In this document: piece by piece, positions 51,567-60,314 of the stretch
Layout: every line of letters begins with the position of its first letter
How positions within the stretch are numbered: position 1 is the stretch's first letter
Source of the DNA: Candidatus Melainabacteria bacterium
Lineage (GTDB): Bacteria > Cyanobacteriota > Vampirovibrionia > Obscuribacterales > Obscuribacteraceae
Reading direction: 5' to 3'
DNA: 64,000 bases
NCBI GenBank assembly: GCA_003242885.1
Contig: QKMZ01000003.1
Location: 620,001 to 684,000, forward strand
Notes under the pieces: generated by a model
The model's database searches: none
What the model saw: only the letters and a program-made list of their open reading frames with translations
Told to the model about the DNA's origin: nothing
Made by a program: the position numbers and the translations under genes

Positions 51567-54500
51567 TTAGCGGCGGCGGAAGAATCGGCGGAACGGACGA
51601 ACTGGGCGATCGTTATCATCGTCGTTGAAACGATTCGGTCCCGGCTTGAAGTCACTAGGCCTGACATTGTCGGCAATTTTGAATTCCTTATTCCAAGCTG
51701 GGGCGAAGGAGCGCTCGATACGCGCACTTTCGCCTGTGTTCAACCACTGTTTAAGGTCACGAATGACTGAGATGACGCGGTCGCGACCGTCATACTGATC
51801 GCCTCGCACGATCGCCCAATTTTCACCAATTTTGCGCATTGCCAGTGTCGCCACGTGTCCGGGACCGCCGCTACGCTGAGCACCGCCAGCCTCTAACATT
51901 GCCAGTCTTTCTCTTCGACTGTTTGGATAATTTGTGTAGAGCAATTCGTCCCCTGTCACACGGCGCATAATTTCGCGTTGCCCCCCGCCTCCGGTGCGGA
52001 TGCGCTGTGAGTTGCCAGCGCCTCCATAGCCGGCACCGCGGTCCATTACGGAAAGCGTTCGGTCCAAACGGTGTGCCACAGGGCTGGGCTGCGAATTGTC
52101 TTGGGTGGCATTTTGAATACTCCAGCCAGCGCCGTCGGCGCGCGAGTGAATGCCGAGCTGGTCGCGCTTGAATTCATAGCTGTTGCCCTTTTTGTCTGTG
52201 TATCGGCCGGTCAGACTGACGTCGGCAAGTACTTTTGCCATATCGTCTGTATTTTTGCCGAGGCCACAGGGGATGTATCCGGATTGCAACCAGCACGAGC
52301 CCCACCCCTGCTGGTTAACAGTCTCCGGCTCCCATGCGTGATACATGAATGTTTCAGCCAGCATCACGCGATTTTCTTTGCTGTCGACGGCGGCATCGTC
52401 TGCCTGCACCATCCGAGTCAAATGGTCATAGGTTGCGGCCACCTTCTGTTCCATCTTTTCCCTAGCCGCCTCTTCCGACTGTCCGGCCGCAACGCGCAGT
52501 TCTACCGAGTCGTTAAAGCGCTGTTCGAATCCATTCATCATTAATTCGAGTCGCTCCAGTTTCGACTCATCTTTGATGTTCATGCGCATTTCGTCGAGAA
52601 AATTATAGTGAGCCTCTTCGATCGTGGCGGAAGTAAACCCGTCACCACTACGGCGAAAACGCTCTGATACCCTCGATTCACGTTCGCGCCCCTTTTGATC
52701 CTTAAACGTGTAGTCTCCGGATGGATCGAGCTGAACATTGGTACGCGACTCTACAGACTTTCCATCTTGCGGGCGGAGTCGTTCGAAAGTGTCGCTATAC
52801 TTTCCGTCTCCTTGAGGTGGTGCGGCGTTGCGTTTTCTTGTCCAGTCATCAGTGCGCTCGCCCTTTTCCGACTTCGTGACGTCGGAAATCTTTGCCAATT
52901 CTCCAGTTGTCGCGTCGTAGGTGAAATCGCGGTGAGAGCCGTCAGGACGGCTAACTTTCGCAATACGCCCGCTGGCGTCATTCTCAACTCGTGAAAAGTT
53001 TGACCGCTCTTCAATGGTCGAGCCGTTGGCATCGATGTATTTGAAGTTGCCATCCTGGTCGAGAGTCAGGCTTGAAACACCTTTCAGTTCTCGTTTTAGA
53101 GCTCCACCTTTGTCATAGTCAGAGAAACCATTGACCTTGTCTCCGTCACGGCTAACAACTCGGTAGTCCCCGTTGCGCTGTGTAATTCTCTCCAGCTCGC
53201 CTTTCGAATTGTTTTCCAGCGTGGCACCGTCCCTGGTGACTACACGTTCTTTGCCATCGGTAGCGACCGAATGCATCGAGCCGTCGACTGTCTTGAACTT
53301 CACGTTGCCATCGGCATCGACAGGCTGGTTCTTTGAGATTGGAATGAGAGAGTTATCGCTCGACCAAGCTTTCGTTCCTGCGTCATAGCTGAAGCTGATC
53401 ATGCGTCCGTCCGGTCTAGTCTCGTTCACTTTTGTTATCTGCGAGCCTGCTCTTTGCACTTCGACCTTAGAACCATCAGGGCGCAAAAGCGCCTGCAGCT
53501 CTTTGTCCTTATTGCAAATCAAGGTTGAGCCATCAGCGTTTTTCTTTTCGAGGTATGTCTTTCCGTCAGTCGGAGTCTTGGTGACGAAGCCGTCGACTTT
53601 TCGTCCGTTGCCTTCGCCGTCTTTGATTGTGAAGGTTCCATCAGGGCTGCAGTCAATCGAGCCGCTCCACTTGCCAGTTTTGACCTTACCTTTGGCGTCA
53701 GTTCCCTTGAACTCGAACTTTTCTTCGGAGCCGACACGAATGTACTCGCTGATCTGCCCTGTGGCTTTCGTCATGTAGGTCATAGACTTAATGCGGTCGG
53801 TGCCTTCTTCGAAAACCACATTGCGCGTATCGCCGTTGGAGTAGGTAATCGCCTTGAGACGTCCCTGTTCATCGAATTGGATATTCTCTGCCGATGTAGA
53901 TTCTTTCAGTTCGTTGCCGTTGCCGAGAACATGTATTCTGCTGTCACCTGATTCAAAGGACAACAAGCCGTTGTTATAGAGCCTGATGTTCTTTCGAACT
54001 TCGCCAGGTTTTTGCGCGCTTGTCCAAGAGCCATCGCTGTTCGTCCAATTGACGCTTTGCCCATTTGCGTCGATTTCAGTCACAGAAAACGGCTGTCCAG
54101 CTATCTTCTTTACTTCAACACGCGAACCGTCAGCCCTGCTAACCTGCGAAACAGAGCCATCGCTACCGACTGCCACACGCGCACCGCCCGCCAACTGCTT
54201 CTCTGTTACAACCGATCCATTGAGACGTTCTGTGTGCCAATATCCGTCGCCGGTCTCATGCGAAATCGTGCCGTCCTGAGCCAGTTTTACCTCACCGGGC
54301 AACTGAGTGAGTCGACGATCGTTGACATAAAGTCCCCACTTTCCGCTATCTTCTTGCCTATAGCTAGTGCGGCTCATCATGCCGTCTGATGCTTTTTCGG
54401 TAATGTCGATTCGGTTGGGTGTAGTGGCAGTGTCGTTTGCATAACCGACCAGTGCCGACTTCTTATTGCCGGCGAAGTTGATCTCCGTAATTCTATCGCC

Positions 54501-54923
54501 GCGCTCTTTGTCGCGCCCGAGGTATTCACCGTCTCTTCCAGCAACGCGAACCTCAGGCAATTCCTGTCCGTCGAAGTCGACGAATCTAACGATTTCATCG
54601 CGCTTCAGGTGTGCTCTGTCATTTGGATTGATATGTCCGGGAGCACGAAAGGTGTCGCTACGGACACCGTCCAACCCGCCGGGCCCCACTCTACTTGGCA
54701 CAGCTTGGGCATCTAGGGCACCAGGAGCGTTCAAATCAGAAGGTGCGGATGGCCCATCAACCCCTGGCATGGCTGGAGCTACTGGTCCAACATTATTTTC
54801 TTTTCTTTCTGCCGGTGGAGGTGCATACACGTCAATCGACGGCAACTGAAACGGTACCACAGGTGGTGCATATGAGTCGACAGCGTAAGGCTTTGGGGCG
54901 ATTTCTGAATTCGGAGGTGCCAT
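51567..54923 (-). CDS. Large repeat protein with C-terminal papain-like cysteine peptidase domain
   Basis: The 1118-residue protein has a Pro/Ala-rich first 95 residues. A long region follows (about 100-800) of beta-hairpin repeats spaced 15-25 residues with DGS/NGD turns (DGSVSQVSRADGSRVEVKK, DASGRIAKVSRPDGSHRDF). These resemble RHS/YD repeats in spacing but lack the YD dipeptide. Residues 800-860 are helical. A domain at 870-1065 has NQQGWGSCWLQS (Cys877), GGPGHVATLAM (His1023) and VRGDQYDG (Asp1042), the order of a papain-like catalytic triad. No signal peptide is visible. AAGGAAGG lies seven bases before the ATG. Likely a large surface or effector-type protein; no immunity gene is evident. 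Confidence 0.85.
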   Translation of the reverse strand: MAPPNSEIAPKPYAVDSYAPPVVPFQLPSIDVYAPPPAERKENNVGPVAPAMPGVDGPSAPSDLNAPGALDAQAVPSRVGPGGLDGVRSDTFRAPGHINPNDRAHLKRDEIVRFVDFDGQELPEVRVAGRDGEYLGRDKERGDRITEINFAGNKKSALVGYANDTATTPNRIDITEKASDGMMSRTSYRQEDSGKWGLYVNDRRLTQLPGEVKLAQDGTISHETGDGYWHTERLNGSVVTEKQLAGGARVAVGSDGSVSQVSRADGSRVEVKKIAGQPFSVTEIDANGQSVNWTNSDGSWTSAQKPGEVRKNIRLYNNGLLSFESGDSRIHVLGNGNELKESTSAENIQFDEQGRLKAITYSNGDTRNVVFEEGTDRIKSMTYMTKATGQISEYIRVGSEEKFEFKGTDAKGKVKTGKWSGSIDCSPDGTFTIKDGEGNGRKVDGFVTKTPTDGKTYLEKKNADGSTLICNKDKELQALLRPDGSKVEVQRAGSQITKVNETRPDGRMISFSYDAGTKAWSSDNSLIPISKNQPVDADGNVKFKTVDGSMHSVATDGKERVVTRDGATLENNSKGELERITQRNGDYRVVSRDGDKVNGFSDYDKGGALKRELKGVSSLTLDQDGNFKYIDANGSTIEERSNFSRVENDASGRIAKVSRPDGSHRDFTYDATTGELAKISDVTKSEKGERTDDWTRKRNAAPPQGDGKYSDTFERLRPQDGKSVESRTNVQLDPSGDYTFKDQKGRERESRVSERFRRSGDGFTSATIEEAHYNFLDEMRMNIKDESKLERLELMMNGFEQRFNDSVELRVAAGQSEEAAREKMEQKVAATYDHLTRMVQADDAAVDSKENRVMLAETFMYHAWEPETVNQQGWGSCWLQSGYIPCGLGKNTDDMAKVLADVSLTGRYTDKKGNSYEFKRDQLGIHSRADGAGWSIQNATQDNSQPSPVAHRLDRTLSVMDRGAGYGGAGNSQRIRTGGGGQREIMRRVTGDELLYTNYPNSRRERLAMLEAGGAQRSGGPGHVATLAMRKIGENWAIVRGDQYDGRDRVISVIRDLKQWLNTGESARIERSFAPAWNKEFKIADNVRPSDFKPGPNRFNDDDNDRPVRPFRRFFRRR

Positions 54924-55527
54924 AAACTAACCTTCCTTGGTGGGGCAGGGCGAACGAACGCTACTGTCAGCGATAGACAACGCCATCGCCTGCAGTATCA
55001 CTTAGTTGTAAAAGTCAATATGCCGTCGCCTTGCAGCAATGCTCAATGGTCAACACAAACGCTGACCGGCAGGCGTGTGCCGGCAAACGACTGCCGTCAA
55101 CTTTGGGCAGGCTGCAAATAAAAAAGCAAAGCACGCGGATTAAACCCCAGGCCCTGCTCTGTTTTTAAAATGGCGCGATTTACCAAAACACCGCGCTATC
55201 ACCAGACGGTAACAGCAAAGTGCTACGGCGAAGTCGAGGGCTTCGCTGTTGCAAACAGATTGTCGGTGGCAGTCTTTGTCTACTCTCGTCGCGCTGGGCG
55301 CAACCTGCAAGCGTGTCTAGCCGCGCAAGGCTTAAGGGAAAAACTCCAGGCAAGCAAAAGATGCGCCTGGTGATCTTGCAAGGTCGGGCGGGTAAAGCAA
55401 CAAGTTCGGTGGTCGAAAGTTGGAAGTTGACGAAGAACACGAAATTACTTCGATATCTCGGTCTTCCGGCTCGCTGCTTTTTCGATAGTAAGAAAAAACG
55501 ATGCTGGCGCATCTCTTGAAGAGTTTT

Positions 55528-55547
55528 GGGCGGTATCTCTACCGCCC
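55528..55547. repeat. Intergenic palindrome
   Basis: GGGCGGTA (55528-55535) pairs with TACCGCCC (55540-55547), loop TCTC. It resembles the palindromes at 46.1 and 58.0 kb in its GGGCGG arm and length. Confidence 0.7.
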
Positions 55548-55659
55548 CGACACTTCCCGATCCCACGGTTTCTCACGACCGATGAAACCAGGTTAAGGAA
55601 TGTTTGTGACCTTTTGGTATCTCGTTTGTTACCTTTTAGTGAACTTCAAGCAAATGTGG

Positions 55660-55701
55660 GGGAGGCGCATGCGGCTCCCTGGCACGCAGGCACACATGCC
55701 T
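55660..55701. repeat. Two adjacent hairpins after the histidine kinase gene
   Basis: GGGAG (55660-55664) pairs with CTCCC (55675-55679) around a GC-rich core containing GCATGC. AGGCA (55688-55692) pairs with TGCCT (55697-55701). They lie directly after the stop of the kinase gene on the minus strand and may terminate it. They resemble the hairpins at 51.5 kb. Confidence 0.6.
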
Positions 55702-55704
55702 CCC

Positions 55705-57204
55705 TTACGAGCGTCCCTGAGGAATACGCAACCAGAAGATGCTGCCACCGCCTTGGTTCTGGCGCACACCTATAGAACCACCATGCAGTTCAACTATAGA
55801 TTTGCATATTGCCAGTCCCAAACCAGAGCCACCACTTTCGGTGGCGTCAGTTTTCTTCACTTGCTCAAATCGTTCAAAGATTTTCTCTTGCAGGTCTTCA
55901 GGAACACCTCTGCCATGATCTGCAACCGTGATTTCAATCATCTGCTTAGGTGGCGAACCCGCTGTGCTTGCAACAGTTTCTACCATCGCAGCTTCGACTT
56001 CGATTTCGCCTCCATCCGGGGAGAATTTAATTGCGTTCGACAGCAGATTGACAATCACTTGCACCAATCTATCTTCATCAGCTAAAACCTGAACAGGGTC
56101 GATAGTGCGGCTGATGTTAATACCCTTTTCTTCCGCCAGAGATACAAGAGAATTGGCGGCGCGCTCCACCAGCCGTTTTACCTGTACCGGCGCAACTTCC
56201 AATTGACTCTTCCCTTCTGCTATTTTCTCTAGATCAAGCAGGTCGGTAATCAATTTGATCAAACGTTCAACATCAGACTCTGCAATCTTGACTTTGCCCA
56301 GCGCTTTCTCCGGAAGCGGTCCCATCGCACCGGCGGAAAGCAGCGTCAGAATGCCGCGCACTGAGCTAAGCGGTGAACGCAAATCATGAGAAACAGTTTG
56401 CAAAAGCTGTTGCCTTTTTATTTCTGCTTGATTCAGATCGTCCACCATTCGATGGAAAGTTTGATCCAATTGCGCAATTTCATCAGAACCTTCTACCGGA
56501 GGATGGAGAGGCTCACCCTTCGCCACTCTGCTGCTGTTCTCGGACATGATCTCCAGGCGCTTCGTAATTCCTTTACTGAAGAACATCGCCAACATCACAG
56601 CCACAACGACATTGAGACCGACGCCAACAATCAGTGCGTTTTGCAACATCTCTCTGTGCTGAGACTGCATGCCAGGGCTTTGCGCAAGGATTCGCTCCTC
56701 TTCTTCAATAATGTCACGAGTAGCACCACCCATCTGACCGACAAGACTGCGAACGCGTCCGTATGTCGTTCCGGTTCCAATCAAACTATCAAGAGTGGCA
56801 GCCTCAGCCCGTCGACTCTTCAAATCATCAAAGAGTTTCAATCCTCGCTCAGCTACAACATGCGCGTATTTCAATTTACGCGTCTGCTCGGGATTGTTTC
56901 CAATCAAAATATCAAGCTGTTCCAAATCTTGCTTGATCCACCTGCGGGTCAGTGGAAATCTTTCGTCTGAATAAACATCATTGGTAAGACTGAATGCAGC
57001 AGCTGCAGTGGCGCAATCAAGAAGGTCGCGTTGCAGTTTGAAGACTGTCCGCACAACATCTTTGGCATGCGCTTCTCTGCGCATTTCCGCTTCCAGTTGA
57101 GAATTGAGCGATGTGAGAACCCAAACGAAAAGTATTTCGAACACCAGTGGTATCGACACGAGGAGAAATCCCCGTTGGGAGATTTTCAAATTGAGTTGCG
57201 CCAT
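55705..57204 (-). CDS. Sensor histidine kinase
   Basis: The 499-residue protein has an N-terminal transmembrane segment (GFLLVSIPLVFEILFVWVL), then a CHASE3-like helical periplasmic region (about 35-190). A second transmembrane segment follows (ALIVGVGLNVVVAVMLAMFF), then HAMP (GITKRLEIMSENSSRVAKGE), HisKA with the phosphorylated His in TVSHDLRSPLSS, and HATPase_c with NLLSNAIKFSP, DHGRGVPE and GGSGLGLAICKSIVELHGG. All motifs are intact. It should phosphorylate the divergently encoded response regulator, 39 bases away. The signal is unknown; CHASE3 suggests an extracellular cue. Confidence 0.93.
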   Translation of the reverse strand: MAQLNLKISQRGFLLVSIPLVFEILFVWVLTSLNSQLEAEMRREAHAKDVVRTVFKLQRDLLDCATAAAAFSLTNDVYSDERFPLTRRWIKQDLEQLDILIGNNPEQTRKLKYAHVVAERGLKLFDDLKSRRAEAATLDSLIGTGTTYGRVRSLVGQMGGATRDIIEEEERILAQSPGMQSQHREMLQNALIVGVGLNVVVAVMLAMFFSKGITKRLEIMSENSSRVAKGEPLHPPVEGSDEIAQLDQTFHRMVDDLNQAEIKRQQLLQTVSHDLRSPLSSVRGILTLLSAGAMGPLPEKALGKVKIAESDVERLIKLITDLLDLEKIAEGKSQLEVAPVQVKRLVERAANSLVSLAEEKGINISRTIDPVQVLADEDRLVQVIVNLLSNAIKFSPDGGEIEVEAAMVETVASTAGSPPKQMIEITVADHGRGVPEDLQEKIFERFEQVKKTDATESGGSGLGLAICKSIVELHGGSIGVRQNQGGGSIFWLRIPQGRS

Positions 57205-57228
57205 GCACGGAGTCCAACAGTCGACTCA

Positions 57229-57236
57229 ATTATAAT
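57229..57236. promoter_or_regulatory. Shared -10-like palindrome between divergent signalling genes
   Basis: ATTATAAT (57229-57236) reads as TATAAT on both strands: 57231-57236 on + and 57234-57229 on -. On + the ATG at 57244 is only seven bases downstream, so that transcript would be nearly leaderless. No Shine-Dalgarno precedes this ATG. On - the ATG at 57204 would have a leader of about 18 bases. Confidence 0.5.
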
Positions 57237-57243
57237 TGCACCA

Positions 57244-57918
57244 ATGGCCAAGATACTGATAGTCGAAGATGATCCATCCCTCGTCACCACGGTACGGGAC
57301 TGGCTGTCTTTCGAACACCACCTGGTCGAAGTAGCGGAAACAGGCGAAGACGCGCTCGCTCTACTGAAGACGAGCAGCTACGATTTGATCATTCTCGACA
57401 TTTCACTACCGGGAATCAGCGGGGTGGAGGTTCTTGTGCAGTTTCGCGCGATGGGTGGTCCTACGCCTGTTTTGATTCTTACTGGACGCAATGCGCTGAA
57501 AGACAAAGAAGATGGACTGGACAGCGGAGCCGACGACTATTTGACGAAGCCTTTCCATTTGAGAGAACTGTCCGCTCGCATGCGGGCGATGTTGCGCAGA
57601 CCGCGCACGACACTCGACAACACTCTTAAATTCAGGGATTTGCAAATGGACCCGGGCTCGTTTCGTATTTACAAAGGAGAAGAGGAATTGCATTTGGCGC
57701 GCATGGAATTTGCGCTTCTGGAATTTCTCGTACGCCATAAAGGACAGGTGTTTTCGCCAGAAGCCCTTTTAGTTCGAGTCTGGCAGTCTGATTCGGAACG
57801 CTCTCCGGAGAGCCTGCGCACCCTGATAAAAAAAATTCGAAGGAAAATCGATGATCCAGGCGCCGAGTCAATGATTGAGAACGTGCACGGCGTCGGCTAT
57901 CGCATGTGCGAAGAGTAG
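57244..57918 (+). CDS. OmpR-family response regulator
   Basis: The 224-residue protein has a receiver domain (ILIVEDDPSLVTTVRDW; phosphorylated Asp in LIILDISLPGISG; Thr in LILTGRNA; Lys in YLTKPFHLREL). A winged-helix effector domain follows (MEFALLEFLVRHKGQVFSPEALLVRVW, ESLRTLIKKIRRKI, VHGVGYRMCEE). Length and motifs are typical of OmpR/PhoB. The frame opens at 57031 and would overlap the kinase gene, so ATG 57244 is preferred. Partner: the histidine kinase divergent to it. Likely binds its own shared promoter. Confidence 0.94.
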   Translation: MAKILIVEDDPSLVTTVRDWLSFEHHLVEVAETGEDALALLKTSSYDLIILDISLPGISGVEVLVQFRAMGGPTPVLILTGRNALKDKEDGLDSGADDYLTKPFHLRELSARMRAMLRRPRTTLDNTLKFRDLQMDPGSFRIYKGEEELHLARMEFALLEFLVRHKGQVFSPEALLVRVWQSDSERSPESLRTLIKKIRRKIDDPGAESMIENVHGVGYRMCEE

Positions 57919-57967
57919 CATCCAAAATCACAGGCGGGCGCGCGACTAGTTGTACCTAAAATCATTG

Positions 57968-57991
57968 GAGGGCGGCATTAATGCCGCCCTC
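57968..57991. repeat. Dispersed intergenic palindrome, second copy
   Basis: The 20-base palindrome at 57970-57989 is identical to that at 46057-46076; here it is extended by two more paired bases on each side. It lies about 50 bases after the response regulator gene. Confidence 0.85.
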
Positions 57992-58751
57992 GGACCAGCT
58001 TCGCAGAGCAATCTCGATGCAATGCGCTATTTCTTTCAAAAGAAGAGCAAAAGAAAAGCGGGTTGCTGTGAGCACTCCCGCTTTGATTCTTTAAATTGTC
58101 CGCAGGATCGGTGCTGCCCCGATAGGCTCTATCCCTAGTGCCCCACTAACTGGTGATTCTGCGATGTCGTTGATACAGTTGTACCCGAGAATCCGGAAAA
58201 CATTGTCTACCTTTAGTTTTCGTTCAAGATTGACGTAACGAAATATTGAAGGTTCCCTCTTTACGCCACTCTTACATATACAGTGCTTATCAGGCATCCG
58301 GTAAGTGCCGATAACTAGCCTAACGACGCCAAGAATTTCAAATTGTTCCCACATAACTGTCCGCAAAGACTAACGGGGAGAGGGATTTGACGGATCGTCA
58401 ATGGGCGAGCTGGTTTTCAAGTGATCGTCACGCAGAACAATTACTTGCCTCATGACATTTGCTGTAAAACCTCGCTTTGCAAGCGATAAACAGAGACACC
58501 GGTCTTTAAGAGCGACAAAATTGTGTTTAGAAATCTTGCGAATTTTATCTTCTCGCATTTGTAGACGCGAATCATTCAAACAACGCAGTCCGATAAATTC
58601 TGAAGCCATCGAGGATTACTGCTGGCTCGATCGTCTTGATTTGAAATTCCAGACCGGGACATAAACCCCTGACTGGGCTGAAAGATGAACGAACAAACGT
58701 TTAGGGTATTATCTCTTTAGAATTAACACCCGTTAAGCTTTCAGCTTTAAT
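57992..58751. other. Gene-poor stretch with two doubtful ORFs
   Basis: About 760 bases. Minus-strand frames at 58091-58354 (MWEQFEILGVVRLVIGTYRM and onward) and 58370-58609 have codon use that could be coding, but lack ribosome sites and match no family I know. The last 60 bases before the metalloprotease gene are AT-rich and probably hold its promoter. Confidence 0.35.
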
Positions 58752-59621
58752 ATGCAGATGAGATCAGCCTTCTTTCTTCTACCGGCGATAATCGCCTCTC
58801 TTCTCGTCGCGTCCTGGATGCCGCAGGCTTCTGAAGCCCAGTTTCGCAATAGCTATGGCGGCAGGCAACTGCCACCGGCGCGTCCTGGTGGCGGCGGCGG
58901 TAAGCAGGCTGCTGCGGGACCTTCAGGCGTTTATCCCCAGGCGTTATTCAACGGCAAAGTCGTGCGCTGGGTTGCTGATCAGATGCCGCTCAAAGTCTAT
59001 GTTTCAAAAGGCTCGAGCATCGATGGTTTTATGGACGAGGAGCTGGGTGTGCCTCGCACAAATGTCGACGGCAAACAGCGCTGGCCGCACCTGGTTGCCG
59101 AGATTATCGAGAACGGGCAGATAAACAACCTGCCGGTAGCTGAGGGCTTTGTAGAGCCGCATTACGAAGCGGCAGTGCAAGGAATCAACTACTGGAAAGG
59201 ATTCGAGCGCGAAGGACTGTTTAAGTATGTTTTGACCAATGACCCGTCCGAAGCAGACATCTATGTTTTCTGGACACATCACTTCGTCAACAAGCTCGGG
59301 CTTGGACTCTTCGCTAATGATATTCGTGGGTACACATCAAAAGAGATTTTCGACTACAGGCTCGTTATGCAAGGCAAGCAGCCACTTTTCCAACCTGTAG
59401 TAATTTTGCTGCGCACAACTAATCAGCAAGGCAATCCGATGAGTAATGAGAAAATGCGCGCATCGGCTGGACACGAGTTCGGTCATGCACTCGGCATCGA
59501 CCAGCACTCGACTAATCCATACGACTTGATGAGCGTCTACTACGGGCGCGGGGTGCCGTCTAACAACGATGCCGCCACGATTCGATACATCTACAAGCAT
59601 CAACCAGACTACATTCCATAA
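58752..59621 (+). CDS. Exported matrixin-like zinc metalloprotease
   Basis: The 289-residue protein has a signal peptide (SAFFLLPAIIASLLVASWM, then ASEA) and a Gly/Pro-rich linker. The catalytic domain has the zinc motif HEFGHALGIDQH at 241-252, HExxHxxGxxH as in metzincins. NPYDLMSVYY follows as the Met-turn. This is the M10-like (matrixin) layout. It should act outside the cell or in the envelope. No propeptide cysteine switch is seen. The next gene begins 12 bases after it and may be its operon partner. Confidence 0.92.
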   Translation: MQMRSAFFLLPAIIASLLVASWMPQASEAQFRNSYGGRQLPPARPGGGGGKQAAAGPSGVYPQALFNGKVVRWVADQMPLKVYVSKGSSIDGFMDEELGVPRTNVDGKQRWPHLVAEIIENGQINNLPVAEGFVEPHYEAAVQGINYWKGFEREGLFKYVLTNDPSEADIYVFWTHHFVNKLGLGLFANDIRGYTSKEIFDYRLVMQGKQPLFQPVVILLRTTNQQGNPMSNEKMRASAGHEFGHALGIDQHSTNPYDLMSVYYGRGVPSNNDAATIRYIYKHQPDYIP

Positions 59622-59633
59622 AGAATAATACGG

Positions 59634-60305
59634 ATGAATCGCCCACCTAGACGCCGACCTGACGACACTTCTCCGGGCAACCCGGGGGGGCGAGCACGCC
59701 AAGGTGCAGGTGGACGCGAGCAGGAAGAACAAGATCCGTTCGAAATTGGTGGCATTCCAGGGCTAAAGAACCTCACAGGACGCCGCCCTCAACAGCAAGC
59801 TCGCCCGGGCAGGTTCGCACACTTGATACGTCCCTCGCGGCGTTTGAACACGGTTTTTCTCATTTGCTTGATCGTTTTTTCAACCATCTGGATCTTCTGG
59901 ACGATTTCCGACGTAACCGGTGAATACGCCACCAGTGGGCGCGATCGAGAGGTTGTGCGATTGTCGCTCTACCGGCTTGCCACCAATGTGAAGTGCCGTC
60001 TCAATTGGGGCACAGGTGCCACCATGGAAGCCACCATAAACAAAGTCGACACCAATCAACCTCTGCATATTGTTTTTCAAACACCTGAAAAATGGGTCAA
60101 CAAAGGACGTCCCATGCGCACCGTTATTTTTGACGGCAAGTTTTCCGGCAGTGGCATGAATCCTTTAGCTGGATCATTTCAAGAAAACGAAATCAAAGCA
60201 AGGCTAATCGAAAACAACGAATATGTTGATGTTAGATTGTTGAGAAACAGCGTAACGTCGCTCTGGCGCCAAGTTCAAGCGCACTGGCCCTGGGCTGAAA
60301 TTTAG
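59634..60305 (+). CDS. Hypothetical membrane-anchored protein
   Basis: The 223-residue protein has an Arg/Gly/Pro-rich cytoplasmic start (about 1-70). One transmembrane segment follows (TVFLICLIVFSTIWIFWTI), then a beta-rich extracytoplasmic region (MEATINKVDTNQPLHIVFQT, RPMRTVIFDGKFSG). It follows the metalloprotease gene by 12 bases, so the two are likely cotranscribed. Family not recognised. Confidence 0.7.
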   Translation: MNRPPRRRPDDTSPGNPGGRARQGAGGREQEEQDPFEIGGIPGLKNLTGRRPQQQARPGRFAHLIRPSRRLNTVFLICLIVFSTIWIFWTISDVTGEYATSGRDREVVRLSLYRLATNVKCRLNWGTGATMEATINKVDTNQPLHIVFQTPEKWVNKGRPMRTVIFDGKFSGSGMNPLAGSFQENEIKARLIENNEYVDVRLLRNSVTSLWRQVQAHWPWAEI

Positions 60306-60314
60306 CGCCAGCTT

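Larger units (their letters stand above)
54924..55704. other. Gene-free stretch with palindromes
   Basis: About 780 bases between the large repeat protein and the histidine kinase. Short open frames on both strands lack a ribosome site or conserved sequence. Palindromes lie at 55528-55547 and 55660-55701 and belong to the hairpin family described elsewhere. I see no tRNA, tmRNA, SRP or RNase P signature. Confidence 0.45.

Noticed and set aside
51567..54923. Classification of the large repeat protein as a standard RHS polymorphic toxin
   Set aside because: The YD dipeptide, the RHS core motif and an immunity gene are all missing, so I describe only the repeats and the peptidase-like domain.
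55330..55560. Possible stable RNA (SRP, RNase P or tmRNA)
   Set aside because: None of the conserved sequence blocks of these RNAs is present; only a terminator-like hairpin at 55528 is seen.
55170..55566. Overlapping ORFs on both strands between the large repeat protein and the kinase gene
   Set aside because: Frames overlap one another, have unusual composition and lack start signals.
58091..58609. Two adjacent minus-strand ORFs of about 80-90 codons
   Set aside because: No ribosome binding sites, no recognised motifs, and the likely start codons are poor. They cannot be excluded.
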